Source: Liopterus haemorrhoidalis
Lineage: Eukaryota > Arthropoda > Insecta > Coleoptera > Dytiscidae
NCBI GenBank assembly: GCA_963971575.1
Contig: OZ020622.1
Location: forward strand, 11,198,279-11,262,278
Direction: 5' to 3'
DNA length: 64,000 nt
The notes under the pieces are model-generated. The model saw only the letters and a list, made by a program, of their open reading frames with translations, did no database searches and was not told the origin of the DNA. A program made the translations under genes and the position numbers. Shown here one piece after another: positions 12,319 to 23,810 of this stretch (the stretch's first letter is position 1; each line of letters starts with the position of its first letter).

Positions 12319-12784
12319 TCGGTAAAAATTGTAGCCAAACGGCTAAACCTAGAGAGTTGAAATTTGGCACGCTTATACAACACTTTGAGCCGCACATAGG
12401 AAAAATACTAAAACATCTAAAAAACATATCCCCTTAAAAATATAAACAAATGTGTGCTCATCAAAAAAAAATATATTTTTTTTATAATTCTGAGTAGGGT
12501 ATCAAATGAAAGCCCTTGGTACTTGGATTAACGATTTTTGCAAAATAAATTATTTTGAAGCGATTTTTGCCAAAATTGTGCAAAAAATTTTTTGTCCCAC
12601 ACCCTGTAGCCCAGATGGTTTAAACTAAAAAGCTGAAAAAATTCTAAGTAATGTACATTGGTGTAAACCGGAATAGTACAACAGGAGTTGATCAGATTAC
12701 GTTTTTGGAAAAAAACGCATTTTTTGTGATTTTTGGCTAATAATGTACACAAGTTATAGCTTTGTAACACGCTACACTGGAACG

Positions 12785-12858
12785 TGTATGCTGGTGTAGT
12801 GGTTTTGACGCGGGCCTTTCACCCAAGTAACTCGATCCGAAAGGGATCGAACCCTGCG
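12785..12858 (+). promoter_or_regulatory. tRNA-like module with Pol III A and B boxes
   Basis: The A-box-like TGGTGTAGTGG (12792-12802) fits TRGYNNARNNGG. The B-box-like GATCGAACC (12845-12853) fits GWTCRANNC, 42 bases downstream, a tRNA-like spacing. Between them CTTTCACCCA is what tRNA-Glu(UUC) has across its anticodon arm. The T-arm is replaced by a strong hairpin CGATCC-GAAAG-GGATCG, so it is not a real tRNA. Inference: a tRNA-derived internal promoter carried by the HINE. Confidence 0.6.
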
Positions 12859-13350
12859 AGAAGAGAAAATATAAATTTTTTTGTTTTTTTTTTTAAATTT
12901 TTATATTGTTTATTTATTTTTTCAAAATTCTAGTTATATTTTGGCAAATGATGCATTTAATTTTTAAAAGCGTAAATTTAATAACCAGTGGAAATTGTTT
13001 AAATTATAATTTAATTCTGTTTCAATGTACACGAAATCAGAGGGGCGGAACTTATAACAACCAATGGAAGCCATAGGCGCAATTTTTAAAATTCTTAATT
13101 AACCTTACTATATATAAAAAAAAAAAAAAATACTGCACATATTTAGAAACCTAAATAATGGTATTAGGCGTTCGAATTAAAATTAACAAAAAAAATATTT
13201 TAATATAAAATTTGTTTTGGCATCCCAAATAATCATCATTCACTTACTAAATATCTGCAAAACCCTAAAATGTGTGAAAATTCACACTTCACATAAAATT
13301 TTTAGTTTTGTATAAAAAACTAATAATCTCTGGGGGTTGTACGTAGCGTT

Positions 13351-14505
13351 AAGTCAATTTTTACACCACTTATTTTTGACTTCTTTGATTTTTTAAGTGA
13401 CACACCCATATTAGACCGAGAAAGAAGCGATATTAAAAAAGACTGTAACGCTGAAAATATCAATAAATGCGTACAAAGATTAAAATAGGAATGGAATGGA
13501 TAAAAATTAAAAAATGTGTAAAGAATAACAATTTCAAAAGATAAAGTTCCAGTGGGGAAAAAAAAGTGTAGCTAAACTAAAGAGAACTTGGAGTGATAAT
13601 TTACAGAAATATATAAGACAATTGCAAAAGGAAACAGGCTCAGCCATAGGAAGAAATAAATAAGAAGCGGAAGATATTTTTCTTACAAATTTATTTTTTA
13701 TAGAATTTTTTCGCAAATTAATACTTTTAAAGTATCTACAGTTAAGTGGCTGCTTATAAACTGTTGATAAATGATGAAATAAAGTAATTTTCGAAAAATC
13801 GAAAACTTCGAAACGATCTCAAATGTTATAACTTAAAAAATAAAATACTCCCTTAAGCAAAAAACTTTCTCTCCGTTTAAACTAATTTTAAAAGTTTGAT
13901 TTTATTACCAACACTTCCCGTTTAAATGAGTACTTTTAGCTGTTCGTAAAAATTTCATTACTACTTTAAAAATTTTCAACAAACCATTGTATGAATTGAA
14001 CACATATTGATGCGGGTAATTGAGTTGAAAAAAGCCAAAGACCTGTTGAAAGAAGATATATCAATAGGATTTTTAGATTTTGACAGATTTTCTAGTTTTT
14101 TTTTTTTTCTTTTCAGTTGGGTTGATTGTAAAAAGTTTGTAGTGTCAAAAGCTCAACCTCACTTAACCTTAGCTTTCATTGTCACTTTTATCAATAGTAG
14201 GACATTTCCTGGTATCTTTAAAATGGGATAAAATGTTTAGCCATCCGTATTTGCTTTGATATTCCGGACACCAATATTTAGAATCTCCGGAAAATTCAAA
14301 TGGACGTTTGACATTAGTTTGAAAAATGACGCTCTACTAAAAAGGATGCTTTATATTACAAGATGGTTCTCAAACTGTAACAATCATATTTTGACCGTCA
14401 TAAATAAAATTAACTACTGCAGCTGCTTTTCAGGCTACACGTTACTCGCACCGTGCTTCAAACTCTTGCACATCAAGCACCTTTAAAATAACCTTAAGTA
14501 TACCC
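13351..14505. other. AT-rich spacer
   Basis: Nothing recognisable. Short frames at 13534-13716 (-), 14007-14231 (+) and 14256-14486 (+) lack known motifs. The region includes GGTTCTCAAACTGTAAC near 14365, weakly like a hAT end. Confidence 0.3.
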
Positions 14506-14688
14506 TTTTTAGGGTTTTGTAGGTATGATCAAATCCCTTATAACGTCATAAGCCATGTCTGGCATTACGGTAGATATTGTTGCCAAACGGCTAGAGCTAG
14601 AAAGTTGGAATTTGGCATGCCTGTACAACTGTTTGACCCACGTATAAAAAAACTATTGACAGTTGAAAAAAAACACATCGTGGAAAAT

Positions 14689-15321
14689 TATACTGTATTC
14701 ACTTTTGTTTAAACAAATTAAGAGATATTTTGCACTTTAGAAATTGTAGTTCATGTTGGTATTTAAAAATGTCACTTTATTATTATGTTAAACCATTTGA
14801 CAAATGTCATACTGAAATATAATATCTTATAGGCTATCCCAAACGTTTAGGCAGAACTAGATTTTGCAATCTAATTACTTTCCTCGTTTGAATCGTGCTT
14901 TTTGGCCGTTTTGTTTAAGCTTTGTAAATCATACTTACAACTTTTTTTGGTTAAGGTTAGTATAATTTTAAAATGTCATTTTCTTCATATTTTGATTCAT
15001 TCATTCTCAATACAAATTTCCCATTTATTTATTTTGTTTTCATTAAAATATGGAAAAAGTACTTTATTATTAACATATGTCATTAGTTTCCATGGTTTCG
15101 AATGGTAAATTTTCATATGCCAACGTAAAAAATGAAATAACCCAAGCAAGGTCTCTTTTCGTGACAACCTAAAAGAACGAAATTCCCATTAAGTTCTGCC
15201 TAAAGGTTTGGGATAGCCTGTAGTTATATTAATCATTACCAACAAATCTGAAGTCAATAATACCCTATAAATGTAACCAAAATAACCAGATATGGTTAGT
15301 CTTTACAAAAGTGAACGCCAT
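14689..15321. mobile_element. GTTCACTTTTGT-family MITE, host of a nested MITE
   Basis: Ends TTCACTTTTGTTTAAACAAA (left) and CTTTACAAAAGTGAACG (right) match the inverted ends of copies at 41361-41659 and 63426-63669. The internal AACCAAAATAACCAGATAT block is shared. Another MITE (14830-15220) interrupts it. Confidence 0.65.
14830..15220. mobile_element. GGCGGAACTA-family MITE, long form, TA TSD
   Basis: 391 bp. The left end TAGGCTATCCCAAACG and right end TTTGGGATAGCCTG are inverted repeats extending into CAGAACTAGATTTTGC. TA flanks it at 14828-14829 and 15221-15222. It is closely related in length and interior to the copy at 42965-43361. CAG-type ends with TA duplications indicate a Tc1/mariner-superfamily MITE. 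Confidence 0.8.
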
Positions 15322-15328
15322 ATAGGTA

Positions 15329-15453
15329 AAGTCTATTTCTTTGGTTTAGGCGGAACTAGATTTTCAATTCTAGTTACTTTTTCAGATTGATTGCTAATGA
15401 CAACTTACAAAAATAAAAATTCTGGTTAGTTCCGCCTAATTTGGAATAGACTG
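15329..15453. mobile_element. GGCGGAACTA-family MITE, short form
   Basis: 125 bp with the arms GTCTATTTCTTTGGTTTAGG and CGCCTAATTTGGAATAGAC, flanked by TA at 15327-15328 and 15454-15455. It lacks most of the interior of the 391-397-bp forms. Confidence 0.75.
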
Positions 15454-15749
15454 TATGTATCAAACAAAAAATTAATATTTAATAAGTAATAAGTGGGGTA
15501 TCAAATGCAACATTTGATTGTGTGGATAAACAATCAAATCTTCTAGTTTTGAAAAATATAATTTTTTTTTTGAAAAAAATGTCTCCCACTATACTTCCCA
15601 GAGAGGTTGATCTAAAAAACTAAAAAAAATCTCAATAATGTACATTGATGGGAAACGGAATAGTTCAAAAGAAATTTTTGATCACTTTGATCACAAATTT
15701 TAAGCACGAAGATTAAGGAATGGAAAGTAATTTTTGTAAATTTATTTAT

Positions 15750-15901
15750 TTCAATACAAATTTTTGCCCAAAATATGCAAAAATAATTCTGTCCCAAATC
15801 ATATAATCCAGCGATAAAAGTTTTTTGAAAAAATGCGTTTTCAAAAAAATTTGTTTGTTTATCCACGCATTAAGAAGTTTCATTTGATAAGCCACTCAAC
15901 A

Positions 15902-15996
<95 letters not shown>

Positions 15997-16209
15997 TCAT
16001 AAATACTTGTTTGTTTATATTTATCCCGCGTTGTATTATTTTGAACTCTCTATATTTTTCAGAATGTGGGTCAAAGAGTTGTACAAGTATTTAAGCCAAT
16101 ACAAATTTCCATGTTCAGCCGTTTGGATACAATATCTACCGTACAGACAGACACATGAGTGACCTTATAAGGGTTTTTTGGTGGTTATACTTACAAAATC
16201 CTAAAAAGA
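15750..16209 (-). mobile_element. Diverged HINE, reverse orientation
   Basis: Read on the minus strand from 16209, it shows the HINE 5' end (TTTTTAGGATTTTGTAAGTA), the AAAAACCCTTATAAGG block, a two-unit GTCT remnant, CCAAACGGCTGAA, and later TTATCAAATGAAAC and GCGTGGATAAAC. A long (AT)n tract lies inside. It is arranged tail to tail with the forward copy on its left; the junction is unclear. Confidence 0.5.
15904..15993. repeat. (AT)n microsatellite
   Basis: About 45 AT dinucleotides, perfect. Confidence 0.95.
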
Positions 16210-16331
16210 TATTTAAATTTAGAGGGTAGTAGATCAATAGAAAAGAATGTTAATTTTAATAATGGTAACGATAGTAAAAACATTTTTATTGCATTCAAAC
16301 ATAAGTTAAGCACGTTCTAATATAACTTGAG

Positions 16332-16442
16332 TCAGCCAGATGTCCATCGCACAATTAACCGTCGCCCAGTTTGTCCGTCGGACAGTTGTCCGTCGCCCAA
16401 TTGAAAATCACCCATTTGCCGTCGTCCAATTCGCCGCATCCG
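16332..16442. repeat. Degenerate CCGTCGCCCAATTG tandem repeat
   Basis: Roughly seven units of about 15 bp around CCGTCGCCCAATT or CCGTCGGACAGTTGT. It is GC-richer than its surroundings. The rest of 16210-17570 holds no gene I can support. Confidence 0.6.
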
Positions 16443-17574
16443 GAAGAAAGAGAAAGGTGTCAAGACTTATTAAACTATGTTCAATTTTCTCATGAAAAGG
16501 GTGTTACCTTTGCATCATACCCCTCTTTTAGGGATTTCTCATTAACTGAAAAGCTTCTTCAGTTTTTTCTATTCATTTATATATCAAACATAATAACTTG
16601 AAAGTTCCCCTTTGTTGATTTTTTTTATTCATTTTATGCACTTTCTTAATATCTTCCTAAAGATAAGAAAAGACAAGTAACTTTGTAGAATTTTAAATTA
16701 TAACTATGAGTCCAAAAGCTTGAAGCTTTATAAACTTTTAATTGAAATACAAAAGCTAACGATGTTAATGTTAATAATGGCTTAGCTATGAACTTTTCTG
16801 GTTTTTAATTATTTACGTTAGTATTGTATACAATCTGACGAACGGCTCTTGTCATAAATAATTTAAACTTTCTCTTTAAAATTTTAAATTAAGACACTAA
16901 GGCGTCTTTTCGATTATTATACACTAAAGAAAACGACATTGTTCTCTTGATCGTTCCTTTGCCAATCTGGAAAATAATGAGATTAAAGTACATTAAATCT
17001 TAAATGTCATTTTTTGGATTTTACAGAATTGTTTCGTCTTGCATTTTTAAGATCAAGTTTTTTTTAACTATCTTGTATATATGAATACCATATTCTTCTT
17101 TAGCTAAAGCTGCGTTCAGAGCTTTTTAAATTAGTTCACTGTTCGTTATGGTAATGTTTAGTAGATAGTTTTAACATTCAAGGCAGCGTTTACAATTAAG
17201 GAAATCAGTGGGTTACGAATACTGCGACATATGTCTGTCTTTAAACCAACTACGGTGGCTTCATAAAATGTTTATTATCTATTATCGTTTTCCCAATTCT
17301 GCTATCCTAGATATCCTAATTTTCTAAATTGATCATATTTACTGTTCGTCTTTGTAATTTCGGGCGAGGTTTGTTGTAATCGGCGCAATGACTAGGTTTT
17401 TAATTTGGTTAGGTTAAGTAAAGGCATACAATATGAACGTTCTCTCCGATGGAGACTGAGGTAGCCAATGTGTTTATATGTCTGTCTCATTAAAACAACT
17501 CCCTAGCTATAAAAGTATGGAAAACTATGAACAATCGACAACGTATTGGGCTCAACAACAAGTAACACCAAGCG

Positions 17575-17700
17575 GACATACCGTATTTTTCGGACCATAA
17601 GACGCACCTCAAATTTATGAGAAAATTTTTAGAAAAACTATTTATTATTACAATAACTTGTACCAGCAACATTCTGTTCATCTTCACTCTCTGTACTATC
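17575..17700 (-). pseudogene. pogo/jerky-type transposase tail and terminal repeat (tentative)
   Basis: On the plus strand ACCGTATTTTTCGGACCATA and AGACGCACC resemble a terminal repeat widespread on animal pogo/Tigger-like elements. The adjacent minus-strand sequence reads as an acidic, serine-rich tail (GDSTESEDEQNVAGTS) typical of such C-termini. Only the element's end is present, abutting a LINE reverse transcriptase fragment. Confidence 0.4.
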
Positions 17701-17941
17701 ACCCGTTTCTTTTGCTAATTAATAAATTATGCGGCAGACAGTTAAAGGCTTTATTTAAGTCCAAGAAAGTTCCCATGCAAAATTCTATAGATTTGAGGGT
17801 ATCACATACCTCTTCTAAGAAATCTAGTATGGCATCAGTTGTTGATCTCTTTGAATGAAACCCGAATTGAGACGAATTTAACAAATGATTTCCTTCTAAG
17901 AAAGAAACAATCTGTGTATACAAACAATTTTCATATGTCAA
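17699..17941 (-). pseudogene. LINE reverse transcriptase fragment (motif 2-A region)
   Basis: The frame contains SQFGFHSKRSTTDAILDFL and then GTFLDLNKAFNCLPH, the classic fingers/palm order of jockey/CR1-like LINE reverse transcriptases. The motif A aspartate (FLDL) is kept, and the usual KAFD is KAFN. It continues the fragment at 18705-18880: both sides meet at TATGAAAATTG, and another LINE lies between. It is non-functional. Confidence 0.8.
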
Positions 17942-18703
17942 TTCAATTTAATTCAATTTATTTTAATTAATAGTATTACATTTAATTTACCTATTACAAT
18001 TTATTCTATATATATTTATTCTTTACATTATAATTTTAACTAAAATATAAATTTAATTTCTGCCTGTTGGCTTGAAATATATTTTGTATTATTTCTTATT
18101 ATTTTCTTTTTCTTTGATTTCCTTTCTCCTCTCTATTACCTCTTTCATCCATGTGTATCCGCAGCCATTTCCGTTTAAAATATCTTCTCTTGTTCCTCCT
18201 TTGCTTCTCATTTCTTCACATCCTTCCAGCATATGTTCAACCGTCTCCCTTTCTTCTCTGCACATTCTACATCGTTTATCCTCCTCTTTTAGCCAAAATT
18301 TGTTTGTTTTTTCTTCATTCCCACATCTAAACTATGCAATTATTCTTCTTTTTCCCCCGTTTCCCTTTTCTTTTAGATACAGCGGTCTTTGCGTGCTCCA
18401 ATTTTTCTTGTACTTATAATTGTACCTTGATCCGTTTATTCTCTCTCTTAGTTCTTGTTGTTGTATTTCCTTCATTCTTTCTATTATCTCCTGCATTCCA
18501 TGTCCACTCTCTCTTTCCTCCTTACTTCATCTGTTGAAAATCCTCCGTATTCGTACATTTTACTTCTTTTTATCTCCCATTTTGATGTTTTTTTTTTTCT
18601 GTTTATCTCTATTTTCCAATTCCTTCCAGCATTCGTTTAATAATTGTTTTTCTTGGTTCTTTGATATATTTTCTTCTAATCTAATTGCTCTGTATACTTT
18701 CAA
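17940..18703 (-). mobile_element. 5'-truncated LINE inserted in another LINE, with TSD
   Basis: The CAATTTTCATAT block at 17927-17938 is repeated at about 18703-18714, a 12-bp target duplication. The 3' end (plus-strand left) is an AATTC/AATTT simple tail, as at 48721. The minus strand encodes the LINE's C-terminal region: a C-x2-C...H-x4-C cluster (CRMCREERETVEHMLEGC), then a basic Lys/Glu-rich tail. Frames are broken upstream. The highly T/C-rich plus-strand open frames here are shadows. Confidence 0.8.
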
Positions 18704-18704
18704 T

Positions 18705-18880
18705 TTTCATATATCTTTGACACAATTGGTAATAGTGATATGGGGCGATAATTATTTAATTCTTCTATGTCATCTTTTTTATGAAGAGGGAGGACTTCTG
18801 TTATTTTTAAGACACCAAGGAAACAATTTGATTCTATGCATCTATTTATAACTTTTGTTAAGGGCAAAATTATTGCATTC
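18705..18880 (-). pseudogene. LINE reverse transcriptase fragment (motif 0-1 region)
   Basis: The minus-strand translation gives ITEVLPLHKKDD followed by NNYRPISLLPIVSKIYEN, the strongly conserved NYRPISLL block of LINE reverse transcriptases. It joins the 17699-17941 fragment across the inserted LINE. Confidence 0.8.
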
Positions 18881-18889
18881 TACACAGTT

Positions 18890-20050
18890 TTAATTAAGTT
18901 GGTATTAATTTCATAATAAAGGTAGATAAGATACAACCTTCCTTAAAAGTTTTGTATTTTTGACAACATTTCACGTCCGGAACCTTTTAGGTGTTTTGGG
19001 ATCTTTTTTACTTTTATTTATTTATTTTTGTTTTGTTTTTATTTATGCAGTAAACCTAAGTGTATAATATATTTGTATTGAAATTTGTATAAGCTTAGTT
19101 ATCTTATCAGTAAAACAAACCAGAAACAATTTAAATGCATAAGTATATTTAAAGACTTGTATTGGATGCAAGCTGCGTTCCCGTCTTTGTGTATATTATA
19201 TAGTTCGCAGGCGTGCACCATTTAATAGATTTTCTCTCGAACGAAAACAGAAGAGCTATAAACTTGAAATTTATTACGAATCGAAGTAGCAAGTTCATTA
19301 AGAATTTACTCTGCGTACATTGCTGCCCTGAAATAATTACAAAACTTTCCAAATGTATTGGTTTTCTCCAATGTTTCAATTTTAATGTTAATCACAAATT
19401 GAAATTACAAAAAACATAAATTATTACCATAAGTACAGAAGGATATTAATGAAAATTTTAACGGAACAGTTTGAATAAACGATAAATACACATTAGGTAT
19501 TACTCTAGTCCTTTTACTCAGTACTAAAAGTGGTGACCCCTACATACAACTGTGTAGTGCGTGTTGCATGTGTCACAGATATATAAGATCTATTATTTGA
19601 ACATGGATTCTGAAAAACTTTTATTAGTTTTTGGGGAAATTCTCGTTGGGAAATTCTCCCCAGCAGCAAACCCTCCGGTTTCCGATGGAGAACAATTGGG
19701 AAACTATTTGAGAAATGTTTGCCCATACCCTTTGATCATGATACAGTCATCCTAGTAAGTATAGTATTTTCAAAATGAAATGTCCACTCTTTAGAAGAAG
19801 AAGAAGCTTAACAATGTGGTAATGGGTTTATGGCAGTAATCCTAGGATTTGTTGCTGTAAGAAGAGTATAGGAAGTATCAAGGGAATTTTAAATTTAAAT
19901 TAAATTGATGTAACAGTAGTTCAATTGGAGTTTCTTAAAAACCATTAAGGATATTTTCCAAATTTATAATCTTATTGTTTCTAAATTTTAGGGGTTGTTA
20001 TACTTGTTTGTTAGTTAATTTTCAACGGTCATAGCGTGCATACATTAACA
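18890..20050. other. Unassigned AT-rich stretch
   Basis: No recognised element. An open frame at 19561-19755 (+), reading from MDSEKLLLVFGEI, lies in a locally GC-richer patch with no motif I know. A GAAGAAGAAG run is at about 19795. Confidence 0.3.
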
Positions 20051-20052
20051 AC

Positions 20053-20320
20053 ATGGCTCTTTGGCGACCATTTGATTTTGAAGAAATTCCTAATTTCTGT
20101 AGTGAAAATAAAAGTGACATTGTAGTATAATTAATTAAAGACGAAACAAGTGCAATAAGTAGTGATTTATGGAAAATTGTGTAGAACATGTAAAGAGAAT
20201 TGAAATTGATTTTTTTATAAATCCACCAAACAAAACTTCAATAATTATTAATTTAAATAACAGTGGTAGTGATACAAAACTCTGATTGCGATATAAACAA
20301 TGATAATAGTGATGATGATT
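20053..20320 (+). pseudogene. Decayed unrecognised ORF
   Basis: A frame starts MALWRPFDFEEIPNFC and, past one stop, continues into a Ser/Asn/Asp-rich stretch ending in NNDNSDDD. This acidic, low-complexity ending resembles N-terminal leaders of some transposases, but I do not recognise it. Confidence 0.3.
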
Positions 20321-20844
20321 AATATTTTAATAATTTTAAATTACCATAAATTGACAACTTCAAAAAAAGAATGATTTTTGTTTGTGCAAATTTGAAGTAT
20401 TTTATATAGACTATAAAGACTTTAAAACAAAACAATTTTTAAACATGCCTTTATTTATAATTCAAATATAGCCAGTCTTAAGCCTGTTCAAAAATTTAAA
20501 GGAATGTCATGTAGGTATATAGAGTTCATTCTAAATAGCATATAAGAAAACACGTTTATTTTAAATAATTATTACGGTCCTGTCAACTATTATTAACAGA
20601 ACCATAAACTCAGCAGGTATAATGGTTATACTGTCAGCCATTATTGAAATCAATAAGTGAGGGTGGCCATTTAATTTTGGAAATACTATATATAATCATC
20701 TCCCACAGACCAATGATTGATGTCAGTTTTATATTTCCAGATAACGCAAAAAGTTACCTGAAATATATAGTTTTAGCCAAATGGTAGCATGAAGGAACAC
20801 TATACAAAATGTAAAGCTGAGATTAAGGGAGACGTCAAACTATG

Positions 20845-21020
20845 GGGTTCTTCCTGCAGGATTAACCGCAGGGAGAAAACGGCCATCACACGCCTTTGTA
20901 TAGGCCTCTGTTCGAGGTGAAGAGCCTCCTATTTGTGACACGTGTAGCACAGATTTGTCTGTGTCACACATTTTAACTCAGTGTGTACAGTTTGAGGACG
21001 TCAGTTACCTTAAGTGACAA
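20845..21020 (+). pseudogene. LINE C-terminal zinc-knuckle fragment
   Basis: Across one frameshift the sequence reads RREKTAITRLCIGLC, then PPICDTCST, then SHILTQC. This matches the RL.IGHT...C..C....H.L..C pattern at the C-terminus of jockey/I-like LINEs. Downstream sequence to about 21200 is probably its 3' UTR. Confidence 0.6.
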
Positions 21021-21199
21021 CAGGGTACATGTTTGAAATGTTTTATGTTTGAAATATTGCACCTTATTTAAATGTATTTTATTTTTTTCTGTGATATTGG
21101 ATGGTAATTGCCCCTTTACAGCCCATCATCACTCTGCATCGGTTGACATGTTTGCCGCCGTGACATTTTTACCAACGTCACAGTTTGGCAATTACTGAT

Positions 21200-21930
21200 T
21201 CTTGGATATGTCATAGCTATTCCTTAGAATACTACTGCTTTACTTTTACCTAACTTAGTTTTGTTATAGACATCTTTTTGTCTAGGCTAGACGAGACAAC
21301 ATATTTTCATTAAAAACAAAAATGTTAAGAATCTTCAGCAATTAATTAAACAAAGTGAAATTAGTTTTGTAATTACTCCAAAAAGTAATTAATTTTTGTT
21401 AAATTTCAATCAAAATAAGTAAATCAACGACAAAAAGTATAAATTATACCCAATTTTAAAGCATTACCTTAATGAAAAACACATTCGAATAACAAAAAAA
21501 AATGTATAGAGGAAATTTTTTTTATCATGCTTTATATTTGACAATAACAATAAACATTACCTTAAAATGCTGTGAGCCAAACCAAAGAATATTATTAGAA
21601 AAATGGGCATGTTAACCCTTACCTACTATTTAAAATGATTTGAGAAATCTCCTCAAGTAATTAAAAGAACAATGATAAAATTACAATCAACAGAAAAACT
21701 AATTAGGAGTTACTGCAGAAAATCGTGGCTAGACATGTTTTTTGAGACATAAAAACTATCGTCAAAGTGCCTCAAGCATTGATCCTTTATAAATATACTG
21801 TAAACGAAATATATTTGTAAAAGAAATACTTTTTACTTCAAAAAAACTGCTGGACAGTATAAGTTTATTCAAAGACATGAACTTACAATAGCCAGAAAGA
21901 TGAGACTTTTACGCTAGTATGTTTTCTATG
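21200..21930. other. AT-rich spacer
   Basis: No gene or repeat boundary is supported. Confidence 0.3.
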
Positions 21931-21933
21931 TTC

Positions 21934-21985
21934 TTTTTAGGGTTTTGTAGGTATGACCAAAAAACCCTTATAGTGTCATTTTGTC

Positions 21986-22047
<62 letters not shown>

Positions 22048-22846
22048 TCGGTAAAAATTGTAGCCAAACGGCTAAACCTAGAGAGTTGAAATTTGGCATG
22101 CTTATATAATTCTTTGACCCGCATATAAAAAAAATACTCAAACATCTAAAAAACATATCCCCCTAAAAATATAAACAAATATGTGCTCATCGAAAAAAAA
22201 AAAATTTTTTATAATTCTGAGTAAGGTATCAAATGAAAGCCCTTGGTACGTGGATTAACGATCAAATTTTTATTTTTCCAAAATACATTATTTTGAAGCG
22301 ATTTTTGCCAAAATTGTGCAAAAAATTTTTTGTCCCACACCCTGTAGCCCAGATGGTTTAAACTAAAAATCTGAAAAAATTTTAAGTAATATACATTTGT
22401 GTGAACCGGAATAGTACAACAGGAATTTTTGATCAAATTATGTTTTTCGAAAAAAACGCATTTTTTGTGTTTTTTATGTACACAAGTTATAGCTTCATTA
22501 TAGCTACACTGGAAGGTGTATTGCCATTTACCTGGTGTAGTGGTTATGGCTCCAGCTGCTCACCCAACTAACTCGATCCGAAAGGGATCGAACCCTGCGA
22601 GAAGAGACAATATTAATATAGTTTTTTTAAATTTTTTATATTGTTTAAGTTATTTTTTCAAAATTCTAGTTATATTTTGGCAAATGTTGCATTTAATTTT
22701 TAAAAGCGTAAATTTAATAACCAGTGAAAATTGTTTAAATTTTATTTTAATTCTGTTTCAATGTACACGAAATCAGAGGGGCGGAGCTTATAACAACCAA
22801 TGGAAGCCATAGGCGCAATTTTTAAAATTCTATGAACCTTGCTATA
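21934..22846 (+). mobile_element. HINE, 3' end removed at a foldback insertion
   Basis: Complete 5' part with about 15 GTCT units from 21986, the conserved body and a tRNA-like module (A-box TGGTGTAGTGG 22533-22543, B-box GATCGAACC 22586-22594). It ends at GAACCTTGCTATA, where the 889-bp foldback element begins. The missing HINE 3' end does not resume after the foldback, so a deletion or rearrangement accompanied or followed that insertion. Confidence 0.8.
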
Positions 22847-22848
22847 TA

Positions 22849-23737
22849 CAGGGTGTTTGTTTGAAACGGGGCACCCCGAAAATCTGCTTTATTTGTAAAG
22901 ATACAAAAAATCTTCAGAACAAAAGTTAAGCTGGACAAAAAGGCCCATCTAAAGGTTACTATAAGAATTCTGAGGCACTTCTGGTTTCACCGGAAATGAT
23001 GTCAACTTTTGATCTAGCATAGGGAATCGATAATTTTATATTTTTTTGCTAAAAGTACATTAAATTAGCTTTACAATGACACCAAAAAATCATATTTTTA
23101 TGTTAACCATTTCAAAATGGCAACCATTTATTTACAAAATAATAATCAACATAAGTTTTACAAAGTTGAACGTAGCAAGCTTTGAAAACAATAAAAAAAG
23201 AAACAAAATATCTCTAAAATAAACTATTTGACTATTTAGAAAAAAAAAAACTATTACTTTTTACAATTATTTTACAAAAACTCTTGTTATTTATAAAACA
23301 TTTAATTGAAAAATTAAAATTTAAGTTAAGCATGTTATTTCATATAATAACTAGTTATAACAGTTTATTTTAGAGATATTTTGTTTCTTTTTTTATTTTT
23401 TTCAAAGCTTGCTACGTTCAACTTTGTAAAACTTATGTTGATTATTATTTTGTAAATAAATGGTCGCCATTTTGAAACGGTTAACATAAAAATATGTCTT
23501 TTTGGTGTCATTGTAAAGCTAATTTATTGTACTTTTAGGAAAAAAATATAAAATTATCGATTCCCTATGCTAGATCAATAGTTGACTTCATTTCCGGTGA
23601 AACCGGAAGTGCCTCAGAATTCTTATAGTAACCTTTAGATGGGCCTTTTGTCTAGTTTAACTTTTATTCTGAAGATTTTTTATATCTTTATAAATAAAGG
23701 AGATTTTCGGGGTGCACCGTTTCAAACAAACACCCTG
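22849..23737. mobile_element. 889-bp foldback element with about 380-bp arms
   Basis: CAGGGTGTTTGTTTGAAACG at the left is the inverse of CGTTTCAAACAAACACCCTG at the right, apart from small indels. TA flanks it (22847-22848, 23738-23739). The inverted arms span about 22849-23228 and 23361-23737 with only minor differences, and the spacer is about 130 bp. CAGGGTGT ends with a TA duplication suit a Tc1/mariner-like non-autonomous element. It is non-coding. Confidence 0.9.
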
Positions 23738-23749
23738 TATACAAAATAA

Positions 23750-23810
23750 GCATATTAAACATGAAAATGAACACCTGAAAACCTGAATAATTCTGGTATA
23801 CGTAGTGTAT
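23750..23810 (+). repeat. Left copy of a repeat flanking the minisatellite
   Basis: TACAAAATAAGCATATTAAA plus CATGAAAA and ACCTGAAAACCTG recur at about 25130-25190, on the other side of the minisatellite domain. They are direct repeats about 1.38 kb apart. Confidence 0.7.

Larger units (their letters stand above)
14506..15720 (+). mobile_element. Old diverged HINE, interrupted by MITEs
   Basis: The 5' end (14506-14688) keeps TTTTTAGGGTTTTGTAGGTA and the CCAAACGGCTA and TTGGCATGC blocks, but the GTCT tract is gone. Diverged body sequence resumes about 15493 (GGGTATCAAATG, AATGTACATTGATG, CGGAATAGT). Between these lie the MITE at 14689-15321 and a short MITE at 15329-15453. Divergence is clearly higher than in the other copies. 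Confidence 0.55.

Noticed and set aside
18072..18851. Plus-strand ORFs rich in Phe, Leu and Ser that resemble membrane segments
   Set aside because: They are antisense shadows of the minus-strand LINE coding region and its Lys/Glu-rich tail.
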